Of a stretch of 64,000 bases of DNA, positions 20,358-30,055 are shown piece after piece. This DNA comes from Burkholderiaceae bacterium. GTDB taxonomy: Bacteria; Pseudomonadota; Gammaproteobacteria; Burkholderiales; Burkholderiaceae_E. The translations under genes and the position numbers were made by a program. The DNA lies in contig JAMLIS010000009.1 of the NCBI GenBank assembly GCA_023954015.1, positions 1 to 64,000 of the forward strand, in the 5' to 3' direction. Every line of letters starts with the position of its first letter. Positions within the stretch are counted from its first letter, which is position 1. Below the pieces are notes generated by a model. It saw nothing but the letters and a program-made list of their open reading frames with translations. It made no database searches and was not told the DNA's origin.

Positions 20358-23017
20358 AGCTCGAGCCACACCCGCTTCAAGGTCGGATCGTCGCGATCCG
20401 CCTGCACCGAGAAGCCCAGCGACGCCACCAGCCGCATCATGGGCGCGTTCGAGGCCAGCACGAATCCCTCGATCCGGTCCAGCCCGCGCCTGCGCGCCTG
20501 CTCGACGATCGCGTTCATCAACGTCGATCCGAGGCCCTGGCGCTGCACCTCGTCGGCAATCGCGATCGCGAATTCGCAACTGCGCCGGTCGGGGTTCAGC
20601 AGGTAGCGCACCACGCCGATGATCGACTCGTCGCCGTCGCCCGCAAGCACCGCCACCAGCGCAAGCTCCCGGTCATAGTCGATCTGCGTATAGCGCACCA
20701 GCATGCGCGGTGACAACTCGTTCATCGCCGAGATGAAGCGGAAGTAGCGCGACTGCTCGGACAGCCCGCGCACGAAGCGCTGCAGCCGTTCGCCGTCCTC
20801 GGCCTGGATCGGCCGGATCGTGTACGAACGCCCGTCGCGCAGCGTGCAGCGGCGCACCAGCTCCGACGGGTACGGCATGATCGCCATGTGGGCGTAGCGG
20901 CGCTGGTCGTGCGGCTCGCGCACGGGCGCCTGCGCGTCGGCGACCGCACGCGCGTCCACGGCGATCAACCCTTCCCCGTCGGCGATGATCGGGTTGATGT
21001 CCAGCTCGGCCAGCCGCGGCAGCTCGCAGACCATCTCCGAGACGCGCACGAGCAGCCGCTCGAGCGCCTCGAGGTCGACGGCCGGCGCATCGCCGTAGTC
21101 GCCCAGCGTTCGGGCGACCCTCGTGCGCGCGATCATGCTGCGCGCGAGGAAGCTGTTCAGCGGCGGGAACTCGAGCGTCGTGTCGCGGTGGATCTCCACG
21201 CGCTTTCCGCCGGTGCCGAAGGCGATCACCGGTCCGAACAGCGGATCGCGCAGCACGCCCACGTACAGCTCGCGGTCGTGCCGCCCCAGCTTCATCGGCT
21301 GCAGCGTCACGCCCTGGATGCGCGCGGCGGGTCGCGCGCGGCGCACCGAGCGCATGATCTCCTCGTACTGCTCGCGCACCTCGGTGGCGTTGCGCACGTT
21401 CAGCGCCACGCCCCCGACTTCGCTCTTGTGGGCGATGTCGGAGGAACTGATCTTCATCGCGACCGGATAGCCGATCCGGTTCGCGGCCGCCACCGCCTCG
21501 TGCCGGTTGGCGGCGAGCACCGTGCGGTTCACCGGAACGTGAAAGGCGTCGAGCAGCACTTTCGACTCGAGTTCGGTAAGCACCTCGCGTCCGTCGGCCA
21601 GCGCCGCGTCGAGCACCGCACGTGCACGCGCCACGTCGGGCATCGACATCCCCGACAGCGAACGCGGCGTCTGCTGCAGCAGCAGCTGGTTCTGGTAGAA
21701 GGTCGCGACCGTGGAGAAGGCGTCGACCGCCGCCTCGGGCGTGCGAAACACGGGCACGCCCGCCGCATCGAGCAGGGCGCGCAGCGGCCTGGTCGAGTTG
21801 TCGCCCAGCCAACAGGCGAACAGCGGCTTGCCCAGGGTGCTCGCCATGCGCGCGACGCGCTCGGTGATCCGCGGCGCATCGACACCCGCGAAGGGCGACA
21901 GCAACACCAGCACGGCATCCGACTCGGGGTCGTAGGCGATGGCTTCGAGCGCGCTGGCGTAATCGTCGGCGCTCGCCGCGAGCCCGAGGTTCAGCGGATT
22001 GGAGATCTCGACTCCCGGCAGCTCGGCCTCGAGCCGGCGTCGGGTCGGCTCCGTGTACGGCAGCAGCCGGATGTTGGCGAACCATGCCTGGTCCGACGCG
22101 AGCACGAGCGGGCCGTTGCCGTTGCCGACCATCGCGAGCCGCTTGCCCAACGGCCAGTTGCGCGAAGCGAGATAGCGCACCGCGGTGAACAGCTGCGTGA
22201 ACAGGCGCACCTGCACCGCCCCGGCGCGCCGCAGTGCGGCGCTGTAGATCGCGTCGCTGCCGACGATCGCCCCCGAATGCGTGCGCGCCGTCGGCCGGCT
22301 GGCCGCGTCGCGACCGCCCTTGAGCACGACCACCGGCTTGACCGAAGCCAGCGCGCGCAGCGCGCTCATGAAGCTGCGCGAATCGCGCACCGCCTCGAGA
22401 TACACGACGACCGCCTTCGTCGTCGGATCGTCCGCCAGGAAGTCGAGCACCTGCGCGACGTCGATGTCGAGCTCGGCGCCGAGCGAGACCGCAAGCGAGA
22501 AACCGATCGCGGTGTCGCCGGCCCAGTCGAGGATCGCGCCGCCGAGCACGCCCGACTGCGTGACCAGCGCCACGTTGCCCGGCGGCGGCAGCGCTCCCAG
22601 GCGCCCGGCGTCGAGTCGACGCGGCGGACGCGCGAAACCGAGCGTGCCCGGCCCGAGCAGCCGCACGCGAGCCTCGCGCGCCAACGCGAGCAGCTGCTCG
22701 GAGGCCTGCGGCTGCGGCGCCGGGCACAGCAGCAACGCCGTACGCGCGCCCGCGGCGACTGCTTCGCGCAGCGCATCGATCGTGCGCTCGCCGTCGACGG
22801 CGATCACCGCCAGGTCGACCGGGCCGCGCGTCTGCGCCTCCGGATCGCGCGATGCCGGCTCGGAGCGCTGCGGCAGCACGACGCGGTGCACGCTGGCCCT
22901 GGATTCGCCGAGCTTGCTGCCGAGCTGCTCGACCCAATCGGGCGCCGGTTGCGGTCCCGACACGAAGACGATCCGGGAAGGATCGAACAGCGACGTCAGC
23001 GCGTGCAGGCGTTCCAC
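20345..23017 (-). CDS. PatZ-like acyl-CoA synthetase (NDP-forming)/GNAT acetyltransferase fusion
   Basis: An 890-residue cytosolic protein with an ADP-forming acyl-CoA ligase-like body (CoA-binding about 1-130, ligase domains about 150-470, ATP-grasp about 490-705 including [22 protein letters not shown]) fused to a C-terminal GNAT domain (about 735-890). The GNAT acetyl-CoA loop is [12 protein letters not shown]. This is the architecture of protein lysine acetyltransferases Pat/PatZ, which switch off acetyl-CoA synthetase and other enzymes. The start is GTG at 23017. The gene immediately upstream in the same operon, 25 bp away, is an HDAC-type deacetylase. Whether the ligase half is active cannot be decided by eye. 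Confidence 0.9.
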   Translation of the reverse strand: MERLHALTSLFDPSRIVFVSGPQPAPDWVEQLGSKLGESRASVHRVVLPQRSEPASRDPEAQTRGPVDLAVIAVDGERTIDALREAVAAGARTALLLCPAPQPQASEQLLALAREARVRLLGPGTLGFARPPRRLDAGRLGALPPPGNVALVTQSGVLGGAILDWAGDTAIGFSLAVSLGAELDIDVAQVLDFLADDPTTKAVVVYLEAVRDSRSFMSALRALASVKPVVVLKGGRDAASRPTARTHSGAIVGSDAIYSAALRRAGAVQVRLFTQLFTAVRYLASRNWPLGKRLAMVGNGNGPLVLASDQAWFANIRLLPYTEPTRRRLEAELPGVEISNPLNLGLAASADDYASALEAIAYDPESDAVLVLLSPFAGVDAPRITERVARMASTLGKPLFACWLGDNSTRPLRALLDAAGVPVFRTPEAAVDAFSTVATFYQNQLLLQQTPRSLSGMSMPDVARARAVLDAALADGREVLTELESKVLLDAFHVPVNRTVLAANRHEAVAAANRIGYPVAMKISSSDIAHKSEVGGVALNVRNATEVREQYEEIMRSVRRARPAARIQGVTLQPMKLGRHDRELYVGVLRDPLFGPVIAFGTGGKRVEIHRDTTLEFPPLNSFLARSMIARTRVARTLGDYGDAPAVDLEALERLLVRVSEMVCELPRLAELDINPIIADGEGLIAVDARAVADAQAPVREPHDQRRYAHMAIMPYPSELVRRCTLRDGRSYTIRPIQAEDGERLQRFVRGLSEQSRYFRFISAMNELSPRMLVRYTQIDYDRELALVAVLAGDGDESIIGVVRYLLNPDRRSCEFAIAIADEVQRQGLGSTLMNAIVEQARRRGLDRIEGFVLASNAPMMRLVASLGFSVQADRDDPTLKRVWLELHCE

Positions 23018-23042
23018 GTCGACGGTCCCCGCGGGGCGAAGC

Positions 23043-23969
23043 TCAGTCGATGCCGATCAGCGCGCGCAGGTGCAGCTCGACGCATCGCGCCAGCGCCGCG
23101 AGCTCGTAGCCGCCTTCGAGCGTGGACACCACCCGGCCCGCGCAATGCTCGTCGGCGAAGCGCACGATCTGCCCGGTCAGCCACGCGTAGTCTTCGTCGC
23201 GCCATCCGAGGTGGCTCATGTCGTCCTCGCGATGCGCGTCGAAGCCGGCCGAAACGAAGATCATCTGCGGCGCGAACGACTTCATGCGCGGCAACCAGCA
23301 TTCGAGCACCGCCCGGCGCATCGACGCGCCATCGCTGTACGGCTCGAGCGGGACGTTGCACATGTTCGCTGCGCGCGGATTCTCGCCGAGGAACGGGTAC
23401 AGGCGCGACTGGAAAGTCGAGACCATCATCACGCGCTCGTCGCCGGCGAGGATATCCTCGCTGCCGTTGCCGTGGTGAACGTCGAAGTCGACCAGGGCGA
23501 CGCGCTCGACACCCAGCGCGTTGAGCGCGTGCAGCACGCCGACGGCCACGTTGTTGAAGAAGCAGAATCCCATCGCCCGGTCGCGCTCGGCGTGATGCCC
23601 GGGCGGACGCACCGCGCAGAACGCGCGCCTGTATTGTCCCGAGACGACGAGTTCGGTGGCGTGCACCAGGGCGCCGGCGGCATGCAGCGCGGCACTCCAG
23701 GTGTGCGGATTCATCGAGGTGTCGGGATCCACCTGCGAATAGCCGTCGCGCGGCGCACTCGCCTGCAGCTCGAGGAAGAAGCGCAGGTCGTGCGCACGCG
23801 CGATCTGCTCGGGCGTCGCTGCGGGCGCCTCTATCGTGTCGAGGTAGTCGCTGACGCCGCGCAGCAGCAGCCGGTCGGCAATGACCGCCAGGCGCTCCGG
23901 GCACTCGGGATGGTGCGGTCCCATCTCGTGCAGCAGGAAACTCGGATGCGTGAGGTACGCGGCCTTCAT
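23043..23969 (-). CDS. HDAC/AcuC-type deacetylase family protein
   Basis: A 308-residue zinc-dependent deacetylase of the histone deacetylase fold. The catalytic His pair (PPGHHAERDRAMGFCFFNN), the zinc-binding Asp/His (VDFDVHHGNGSED) and the second zinc Asp (SAGFDAHREDD) are all present. Bacterial members deacetylate lysines on enzymes (AcuC) or small acetylpolyamines. ATG at 23969 has GGAGGAGT upstream. It is the first gene of a two-gene operon with the PatZ-like acetyltransferase, which favours a protein-deacetylase role; that last point is inference. Confidence 0.9.
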   Translation of the reverse strand: MKAAYLTHPSFLLHEMGPHHPECPERLAVIADRLLLRGVSDYLDTIEAPAATPEQIARAHDLRFFLELQASAPRDGYSQVDPDTSMNPHTWSAALHAAGALVHATELVVSGQYRRAFCAVRPPGHHAERDRAMGFCFFNNVAVGVLHALNALGVERVALVDFDVHHGNGSEDILAGDERVMMVSTFQSRLYPFLGENPRAANMCNVPLEPYSDGASMRRAVLECWLPRMKSFAPQMIFVSAGFDAHREDDMSHLGWRDEDYAWLTGQIVRFADEHCAGRVVSTLEGGYELAALARCVELHLRALIGID

Positions 23970-24065
23970 CGGGACTCCTCCATGCGCCACTGTAGCGCAC
24001 GCCCGGCGGGGTAGACTCCTCGCCGGCAGCTCCGCCCGGCTGCCGGCTTCCCTCCCTCCCGAGCC

Positions 24066-25664
24066 ATGGCCGATGCATTTGCCCGGGGCCGCACGCGCCT
24101 CGTCACACGCTGTATGCTCGCACTCGTTCTGTGCGCGACGGCGCCCGCGCTCGTATCCTGCGCCAGCCTGCCCGCGCCGCAGCCGCGGGCGACCGAGCGC
24201 GCGTTCGACGAGCCGCAGGGCACTGCGCTCGGCCGGCTCGTCGCCGACAGCGCGCCCGACCCGCATTCGTCGGGCGTGCGCCTGCTCGTTGCCGGGGAGG
24301 ACGCGCTCGGCTCGCTCGTCACGCTGGCACGCAACGCCGAACGCTCGCTCGACCTCGAGTACTACATCGTGCGCAACGACGCTTCCACGCGAACCTTGCT
24401 GCGCGAGGTGCATGCGGCAGCGGTTCGCGGCGTGCGCGTGCGGATGCTCGTCGACGACCTGAACACCGCAGGAAGCGACGAGAGCCTGCTGTGCTTCACG
24501 CGGCATCCGAACGTCGAGCTGCGGCTGTTCAACCCCTTCCCCGCCGGCCGCTTCTCCACGTATACGCGAATCCTCGCGTCGCTCACCGACCTCGACCGCA
24601 TCAACCAGCGCATGCACGGCAAGATGTTCGTCGCCGACAACGCGATCGCCGCCACCGGCGGCCGCAACCTGGGCGACGCGTACTTCGTGCGCAGCCCGTC
24701 GAGCAACTTCGTCGATCTCGACGTGCTGGTGGCCGGGCCTGCGGTGCGGCGACTGTCGGGCACTTTCGACCGCTTCTGGAACGACCCTCTCGCCTACCCC
24801 GCCGCGCAGCTGATCCACGAAACGCCCCGTTGCCGGGGCCCGGTCTCGACATCGCCCCAACCGGAAACGAATGCGCAAGGCGAACCGGTTCCGAGCCCCG
24901 ATTCGACGCCGGTGCCGCCGAGCGCGCTGGCACGCGACCTGAAAGCCGCGCGCCTGAAGCTGCGCTGGAGCGACGTGCGCGTGCTCGCCGACACGCCGGC
25001 GAAGATCGCCGCCGGCGACGCCAGGGCGCACACGTCCGGACCGGCGTCGATCGCCGGCGAGGTCGCCCGGCTGCTGGCGTCGGCCCGCAGCGAACTGATC
25101 CTGATCACGCCGTATTTCGTCCCCGGCGAACACGGCATCGAGCTGATCCGTGCGCTGCGCCAGCGCAACGTACGCGTGCGCGTGCTCACCAATTCGCTGG
25201 CTTCGACCGACGCGCCGGTCGTGCACGTCGGCTACTCGCGCTACCGCCGGCAACTGATCGAACTCGGCGTCGAGCTGCACGAGTTGCGCAACCAGCTCGG
25301 CACCGCGCGTTCGCAGCTCGGGCGCTTCGGTTCGTCGCTGGCGAGCCTGCACGCGAAAGCCGTGGTCGTCGATCGCCGCACGGTGCTCGTCGGCTCGATG
25401 AACCTCGACCCGCGCTCGCAGCGCCTGAACACCGAACTGGGACTGGTGATTCCCGACTCCGTCGTCGCCGCACGGGTGGTGCAGCTGTTCGACGAGGTCG
25501 CGCGCGACAGCAGCTATCGGGTGATCGAGGACGACGGGCGACTGCGCTGGGTCGGCGGCTCGCCGAAAGTGCCCGATGCCGAAGGCAGCGAACCGGGAGC
25601 GAGCGTCGGGCTGCGCGCGCTGATGTGGCTGCTGACGCCGTTCGCGCCGGAGGAGATGCTGTAG
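24066..25664 (+). CDS. Phospholipase D-family protein, cardiolipin synthase C-like
   Basis: A 532-residue lipoprotein-type protein (signal peptide with lipobox LVSC, about residue 32) carrying two HKD motifs: MHGKMFVADNAIAATGGRN at about residues 183-201 and LHAKAVVVDRRTVLVGSMNLDPRS at about 429-452. Two intact HKD motifs, a DLEYYIVRND segment and this length fit ClsC/YmdC-type cardiolipin synthases, which condense phospholipids at the membrane. Other PLD-family hydrolases cannot be excluded. It converges with tRNA-Gly. Confidence 0.88.
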   Translation: MADAFARGRTRLVTRCMLALVLCATAPALVSCASLPAPQPRATERAFDEPQGTALGRLVADSAPDPHSSGVRLLVAGEDALGSLVTLARNAERSLDLEYYIVRNDASTRTLLREVHAAAVRGVRVRMLVDDLNTAGSDESLLCFTRHPNVELRLFNPFPAGRFSTYTRILASLTDLDRINQRMHGKMFVADNAIAATGGRNLGDAYFVRSPSSNFVDLDVLVAGPAVRRLSGTFDRFWNDPLAYPAAQLIHETPRCRGPVSTSPQPETNAQGEPVPSPDSTPVPPSALARDLKAARLKLRWSDVRVLADTPAKIAAGDARAHTSGPASIAGEVARLLASARSELILITPYFVPGEHGIELIRALRQRNVRVRVLTNSLASTDAPVVHVGYSRYRRQLIELGVELHELRNQLGTARSQLGRFGSSLASLHAKAVVVDRRTVLVGSMNLDPRSQRLNTELGLVIPDSVVAARVVQLFDEVARDSSYRVIEDDGRLRWVGGSPKVPDAEGSEPGASVGLRALMWLLTPFAPEEML

Positions 25665-25707
25665 GCGGGACGCCGATCCGTCGGCTGTACGCGGGACGCC
25701 GATCCGT
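25665..25707. repeat. Two 17-bp direct repeats between cls-like gene and tRNA-Gly
   Basis: GCGGGACGCCGATCCGT occurs at 25665-25681 and again at 25691-25707, with a 26-bp period. The second copy abuts the 3' (CCA) end of the minus-strand tRNA. No integrase is near and the repeat does not copy tRNA sequence. Confidence 0.8.
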
Positions 25708-25781
25708 TGGAGCGGGTGAAGGGAATCGAACCCTCGTATGCAGCTTGGGAAGCTGCCGTTCTGCCATTGAACTACACCCGC
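25708..25781 (-). tRNA. tRNA-Gly (anticodon CCC)
   Basis: The minus strand folds as a complete 74-nt cloverleaf. The acceptor stem is GCGGGTG/CACCCGC, the D stem GTTC/GAAC, the anticodon stem GCAGC/GCTGC with loop TTCCCAA (anticodon CCC), and the T arm is GAGGG-TTCGATT-CCCTT. The discriminator is T and CCA is encoded. Confidence 0.96.
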
Positions 25782-25901
25782 GCAGGCGCGATTCTAGCCC
25801 AGCCGCCCGACGGCGATCGCGGTGGCGGCCTGCGCCAGGCACGCACCGAAGGCGGCGGCCGCGCGCCGATCTCGCGGTCCCCTGCGTGCGACAATCGCCT
25901 C

Positions 25902-26105
25902 ATGACAACGATCGTCGTCAACGGAGAGCCGTGTCCGCTGCCGGCTCCGGCCACCGTCTCCGCGCTGCTCGCGCAACTCGGCCTCGCCGGCCGGCGCATC
26001 GCCGTCGAACGCAACGGCGAAATCGTTCCGCGCAGCCTGCACGAAAGCGCGACGCTGCGCCCCGGAGATCGGCTCGAGATCGTCGTCGCGGTCGGCGGCG
26101 GGTAG
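25902..26105 (+). CDS. thiS: Sulfur carrier protein ThiS
   Basis: A 67-residue ubiquitin-like protein that carries sulfur as a C-terminal thiocarboxylate for thiazole synthesis in thiamine biosynthesis. It begins [10 protein letters not shown] and ends in the required Gly-Gly (AVGGG). It leads a group thiS-osmC-thiG-trmB. No TPP riboswitch-like sequence was found in the 120 bp before it. Confidence 0.92.
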   Translation: MTTIVVNGEPCPLPAPATVSALLAQLGLAGRRIAVERNGEIVPRSLHESATLRPGDRLEIVVAVGGG

Positions 26106-26158
26106 AGCTGCCTCGACCGACGCGCGCCCGAACTTCGTAACGCTCCGGGGAGAGACTC

Positions 26159-26617
26159 ATGTCCGCCGAACACCTCTTCGAAGGCAATCTGCACTGGGAC
26201 GGCCAGCCGACCGATCGCGCCTACGATTACGCGAACCTGCACCGCGGCACGCGCATCGAATTCGACGGCGGCGCGACGCTCTCCGCTTCGGCACCGTCGG
26301 TCTTCCACGGCGACGATCGCCAGCCGAACCCGGAGACGCTGATGATGGCGTCGCTGATGCAGTGCCATTTCCTCACCTTCATGGCGGTGGCGATCAAGTC
26401 GGGCGTCCGGGTCACCGGCTACTCCGATCGTGCGACCGGCCGGCTCGGCATGCAGGACGGCAAGATGCGATTCGTCGAAGTGGTGCTGCACCCGCAGGTC
26501 ACGCTCGCCGAAACCGTCGATGCCGGCCAGCTGGCGTCGATGCACGACAAGGCGCACCGCAACTGCTTCATGTCGAATTCGGTGAACTTCCCGGTTCGCG
26601 TCGAGACGGCCGGCTGA
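26159..26617 (+). CDS. OsmC family protein
   Basis: A 152-residue OsmC/Ohr-fold protein, a family of thiol-dependent peroxidases. It has the OsmC sequence [21 protein letters not shown] with one Cys on the central helix (about residue 69) and a second at [10 protein letters not shown] (about residue 139), as expected for the redox pair. The spacing and lack of Ohr-specific motifs suggest the broader OsmC/YhfA group; the substrate is not certain. It is inserted between thiS and thiG, which usually adjoin. A GGGGAGAG ribosome-binding site precedes the ATG. Confidence 0.88.
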   Translation: MSAEHLFEGNLHWDGQPTDRAYDYANLHRGTRIEFDGGATLSASAPSVFHGDDRQPNPETLMMASLMQCHFLTFMAVAIKSGVRVTGYSDRATGRLGMQDGKMRFVEVVLHPQVTLAETVDAGQLASMHDKAHRNCFMSNSVNFPVRVETAG

Positions 26618-26622
26618 ACATC

Positions 26623-27477
26623 ATGAACCACCCGGATCCGCTCACCATCGGCCGGCGCAGCTTCCGGTCCCGCCTGCTCATCGGCACCGGAAAGTACCGC
26701 GACTTCGACCAGACGCGCGATGCCGTCGAGGCGAGCGGCGCGCAGATCGTCACCGTCGCGATCCGGCGCACGAACATCGGCCAGAACGCCGGCGAGCCGA
26801 ACCTGCTCGACTTCCTCTCGCCGGAGCGTTTCACGATCCTGCCGAACACCGCCGGCTGCTACAGCGCCGACGACGCCGTGCGCACGCTGCGCCTGGCGCG
26901 CGAACTGCTCGGCGGGCACGCGCTGGTCAAGCTCGAGGTGCTCGGCGACGCGCGCTCGCTGTATCCGAACATGCCCGAGACGCTGAGAGCGGCCGAGACG
27001 CTCGTGCGCGAAGGCTTCGAGGTGATGGTCTATGCGAGCGACGATCCGATCCAGGCCAGGCGCCTGGAGGACATCGGCTGCGTGGCGGTGATGCCGCTCG
27101 CCTCGCTGATCGGCTCGGGAATGGGCATCCTGAACCCGTGGAACCTGCAGCTGATCCTCGAGCAGGCGAAAGTGCCGGTGATCGTCGACGCCGGCGTCGG
27201 AACGGCGTCCGACGCCGCGATCGCGATGGAACTGGGCTGTGCCGGGGTGCTGATGAACACGGCGGTGGCCGCCGCGCGCGATCCGGTTCGGATGGCGAGC
27301 GCAATGCGCAAGGCGGTCGAGGCCGGACGCGACGCCTTCCTCGCCGGACGCATGCCGAAGAAGCCGTACTCGGCGGCGCCGTCGTCGCCCGCGAGCGGGC
27401 TGATCACGTCCGCCGCGCCGCCCGCGCCGGCAGCGCCGGCCCCGTCCGCATCGCCGCCGGCCGCCTCCCGCCCGTGA
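26623..27477 (+). CDS. thiG: Thiazole synthase
   Basis: ThiG makes the thiazole phosphate moiety of thiamine from DXP, dehydroglycine and ThiS-thiocarboxylate. The 284-residue protein has the early strand [15 protein letters not shown], the Schiff-base Lys region LVKLEVLGD and the phosphate-binding [26 protein letters not shown]. The catalytic domain ends near residue 248; a Pro/Ala/Ser-rich tail of about 35 residues follows and is not part of the usual family fold. It starts five bases after the osmC stop and overlaps trmB by GTGA. Confidence 0.95.
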   Translation: MNHPDPLTIGRRSFRSRLLIGTGKYRDFDQTRDAVEASGAQIVTVAIRRTNIGQNAGEPNLLDFLSPERFTILPNTAGCYSADDAVRTLRLARELLGGHALVKLEVLGDARSLYPNMPETLRAAETLVREGFEVMVYASDDPIQARRLEDIGCVAVMPLASLIGSGMGILNPWNLQLILEQAKVPVIVDAGVGTASDAAIAMELGCAGVLMNTAVAAARDPVRMASAMRKAVEAGRDAFLAGRMPKKPYSAAPSSPASGLITSAAPPAPAAPAPSASPPAASRP

Positions 27478-28217
27478 GCGCGACGCCGCCGGCGACGCCA
27501 CCGCATCCGCACATCCGCAGCTTCTCCGGGCGGCGCGGCCACTTCACGAGCGGGCAGCGTCACGCCTACGAAACGCTGCGCGAGCGCTGGTGCGTCCCGT
27601 ACGACGCCGGGCAGGTCCTCGATGCGCCGCGCTTGGCCCGGCTCTTCGGCCGCTCGGCGCCGCTGGTCGTGGAGATCGGCTTCGGCATGGGCGACGCCAC
27701 CGCGCAGATCGCCGCTGCGCAGCCGCAACACGACTTCCTCGGCATCGAGGTCTATCCGGCCGGCGTCGGCGCGCTGCTGATCCGCATCGACGCGCAGCGC
27801 CTGTCGAACGTGCGCATCGTCCAGCACGATGCGGTCGAGGTCCTGCGCGACATGGTCGCGCCCGACTCGCTCGCGCGCGTGCAGGTCTTCTTCCCCGACC
27901 CATGGCCGAAGAAACGCCACCACAAGCGCCGCCTGCTGCAGGCGCCCTTCGCGGCGCTGCTCGCCAGCCGGCTCCGGCCGGGGGCGATCCTTCATTGCGC
28001 AACCGACTGGGAACCGTACGCCGAGCAGATGCTCGAAGTGCTGTCGAGCGAGCCGCTGCTGCAGAACGCAGCAGACGACGCCCGCTTCGCAAGCCGGCCC
28101 GCGTACCGGCCGTTGACGCGCTTCGAGAACCGCGGGCGCAAACTCGGACACGTAGTGCGGGACCTCGTCTTCCGCAGGGTCACGCGCTCCAGTGCACCAG
28201 TCCCGACCACGCGGTAA
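27474..28217 (+). CDS. trmB: tRNA (guanine-N7-)-methyltransferase
   Basis: A 247-residue SAM-dependent enzyme that methylates G46 of tRNA. The SAM site [17 protein letters not shown] and the TrmB signature [17 protein letters not shown] are present, as is the C-terminal [12 protein letters not shown] segment. GTG at 27474 overlaps the thiG stop (GTGA), indicating translational coupling. Its 3' end overlaps the convergent uppP gene by 38 bp. The first 15 residues are Pro/His-rich and probably disordered. Confidence 0.93.
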   Translation: MSATPPATPPHPHIRSFSGRRGHFTSGQRHAYETLRERWCVPYDAGQVLDAPRLARLFGRSAPLVVEIGFGMGDATAQIAAAQPQHDFLGIEVYPAGVGALLIRIDAQRLSNVRIVQHDAVEVLRDMVAPDSLARVQVFFPDPWPKKRHHKRRLLQAPFAALLASRLRPGAILHCATDWEPYAEQMLEVLSSEPLLQNAADDARFASRPAYRPLTRFENRGRKLGHVVRDLVFRRVTRSSAPVPTTR

Positions 28218-29028
28218 CGAGCACGACGACGCCGAACGCGATTCGATACCACGCGAACGGAACGAAATCGTGGCTGGCCACGTAGCGGATCAGCCAGTGC
28301 ACGCAAGCGAGCGCCGCGAAGAACGAGAACAGAAGCCCGACGCCGAACATCGGCAGGTCTTCCGACCCGAGCAGCGAGCGATATTTCCACGCGTCGTAGG
28401 CACCGGCCCCGATCAGCGTCGGGATCGCGAGGAAGAACGAGAACTCGGTGGCGACGCGCCGCGACAGGCCGAACAGCATGCCGCCGATGATCGTCGCCCC
28501 TGAGCGGCTGGTTCCCGGAATCAGCGCGAAGGCCTGTGCGATGCCCAGTTTCAGCGCATCGAGGCTCGTCAACGCATCGATGTCGTCGACGCGCGCGAGC
28601 GCCGGCGTGCGACTGCGCCCGCGTTCGACCCACAGGATGACGAGTCCGCCGACGATGAATGCGATCGCCACCGGCACCGGCCGGAACAGCGTCGCCTTGA
28701 TCGCGTCGGCGAACAGCACGCCGAGCACGGCGGCCGGCACGAAGGCGATGACGACGTTGGCCGCGAAGCGGCGCGCACGCGGCTCGGTGCAGATGCCGGC
28801 GATCGTTGCGGTGATCCGCGCGCGGTAGTACCACATCACCGAGAGCATTGCGCCGGTCTGTATCGCCACCGAGAAGACCTTTTCCTTCTCGCCCTCGAAG
28901 CCCAGCAGGCTCGACGCGAGGATCAGGTGCCCGGTGCTCGAGATCGGCAGGAACTCGGTGAGCCCTTCGACGATGCCTAGCAGTGCGGCCTTGACCAGGA
29001 GCGGAAAGCCGACGAGCACCTCGATCAT
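28180..29028 (-). CDS. uppP: Undecaprenyl-diphosphatase
   Basis: An inner-membrane enzyme (BacA family) of 282 residues that recycles the undecaprenyl carrier used for peptidoglycan and O-antigen assembly and gives bacitracin resistance. The two signature segments [16 protein letters not shown] (residues 21-36) and [10 protein letters not shown] are intact, with about eight hydrophobic helices. The ATG at 29028 overlaps the thiD stop by ATGA, so it is read from the thiD promoter. Confidence 0.95.
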   Translation of the reverse strand: MIEVLVGFPLLVKAALLGIVEGLTEFLPISSTGHLILASSLLGFEGEKEKVFSVAIQTGAMLSVMWYYRARITATIAGICTEPRARRFAANVVIAFVPAAVLGVLFADAIKATLFRPVPVAIAFIVGGLVILWVERGRSRTPALARVDDIDALTSLDALKLGIAQAFALIPGTSRSGATIIGGMLFGLSRRVATEFSFFLAIPTLIGAGAYDAWKYRSLLGSEDLPMFGVGLLFSFFAALACVHWLIRYVASHDFVPFAWYRIAFGVVVLVTAWSGLVHWSA

Positions 29029-29924
29029 CGATTCCACCAGGCGTGGAAGTGATGCACGGGTCCGTGCCCGCTGCCCACCTCCAGGCGATCGGCCTGTCGC
29101 AGCGCCTCCGTGAGATAGCGCTTTGCCCCGCGCACCGCATCGACGGGATCGAATCCGCGCGCGAGCAGCGCCGCGATCGCCGCCGACAGCGTGCAGCCGG
29201 TGCCATGCGTGTTGCGCGTCTCGACGCGCGTCTCGGGCAGTTCGATCATGCGCTCGCCGTCGTGCAGCAGGTCGACCGGATCGCCGCCGGCGTGCCCGCC
29301 CTTGAGCAGCACGAAGCGCAGTCCGTCGTCGGCGAGCAGGCGGCGCAGCCGCTCGGCGCTGCGCTGCATCTCGCGCATCGTCTCCGGGGCGCGCTCGCCG
29401 AGCAGCGCCCCGGCTTCCGGAAGGTTCGGCGTGATCATCGTCGCCAGCGGCAGGACCGCATCGATCAGCATCCCGACGGCGTCGCGATCGAGCAGCATGT
29501 CGCCGCTCTTGGCGACCATCACCGGATCGACGACCCGATGCGCCAGCCGGCCGTCGGCGATCGGCGAAGCCAGGCCTTCGGCCACCGCCTGCGCGATCGG
29601 CGCCGTTCCGAGCATGCCGATCTTGGCGGCCTCGATGCGCACGTCGGCGAACAGCGTGTCGATCTGCAATCGAACGAAAGCCGGCGGCACCGGATGCACG
29701 CCGGTCACCGCCTGCGTGTTCTGGGCGGTCAGCGCGGCGACGACACCGGTGCCGTAGGCGCCGAGCGCCGAAAACGCCTTCAGGTCCGCGAAGATGCCGG
29801 CGCCGCCACTGGGGTCGATGCCGGCGATCGAGAGTACGTTGGGAATCTTCGCGCCCGACGTCGCTTCGACGGTGTTGCGCGAGTCCTGCGGCGCGGGAGG
29901 GCGGGGAGTTCTGCGTTGGTTCAC
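29025..29924 (-). CDS. thiD: Hydroxymethylpyrimidine/phosphomethylpyrimidine kinase
   Basis: A ribokinase-fold kinase that phosphorylates HMP and HMP-P in thiamine synthesis. The substrate segment [33 protein letters not shown] and the anion-hole region [15 protein letters not shown] are present. The only plausible start in frame is GTG at 29924, which gives 299 residues and a Pro/Arg-rich N-terminal extension of about 30. It is coupled to uppP by ATGA and lies close to, but opposite, the thiS-thiG group. Confidence 0.92.
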   Translation of the reverse strand: MNQRRTPRPPAPQDSRNTVEATSGAKIPNVLSIAGIDPSGGAGIFADLKAFSALGAYGTGVVAALTAQNTQAVTGVHPVPPAFVRLQIDTLFADVRIEAAKIGMLGTAPIAQAVAEGLASPIADGRLAHRVVDPVMVAKSGDMLLDRDAVGMLIDAVLPLATMITPNLPEAGALLGERAPETMREMQRSAERLRRLLADDGLRFVLLKGGHAGGDPVDLLHDGERMIELPETRVETRNTHGTGCTLSAAIAALLARGFDPVDAVRGAKRYLTEALRQADRLEVGSGHGPVHHFHAWWNR

Positions 29925-30055
29925 GGCTTCGTGCTGCGCGAACGCAGCGGTGCGGGGAAAGAATTGTGCCGGACGCGATGGTAACCGCGCGGCGCATGGT
30001 GCGGGCAGCGCCCGGCGACGTGCGGCGATCGGCTCGCCGCGCAAGGGCTCGCCCC

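Noticed and set aside
25665..25781. An integrated island attachment site at tRNA-Gly
   Set aside because: No integrase, no duplicated tRNA 3' end and only housekeeping genes flank it; kept only as a low-interest repeat.
25782..25901. A TPP riboswitch before thiS
   Set aside because: No CTGAGA-type core or matching helices were found in the 120 bp between the tRNA and thiS.
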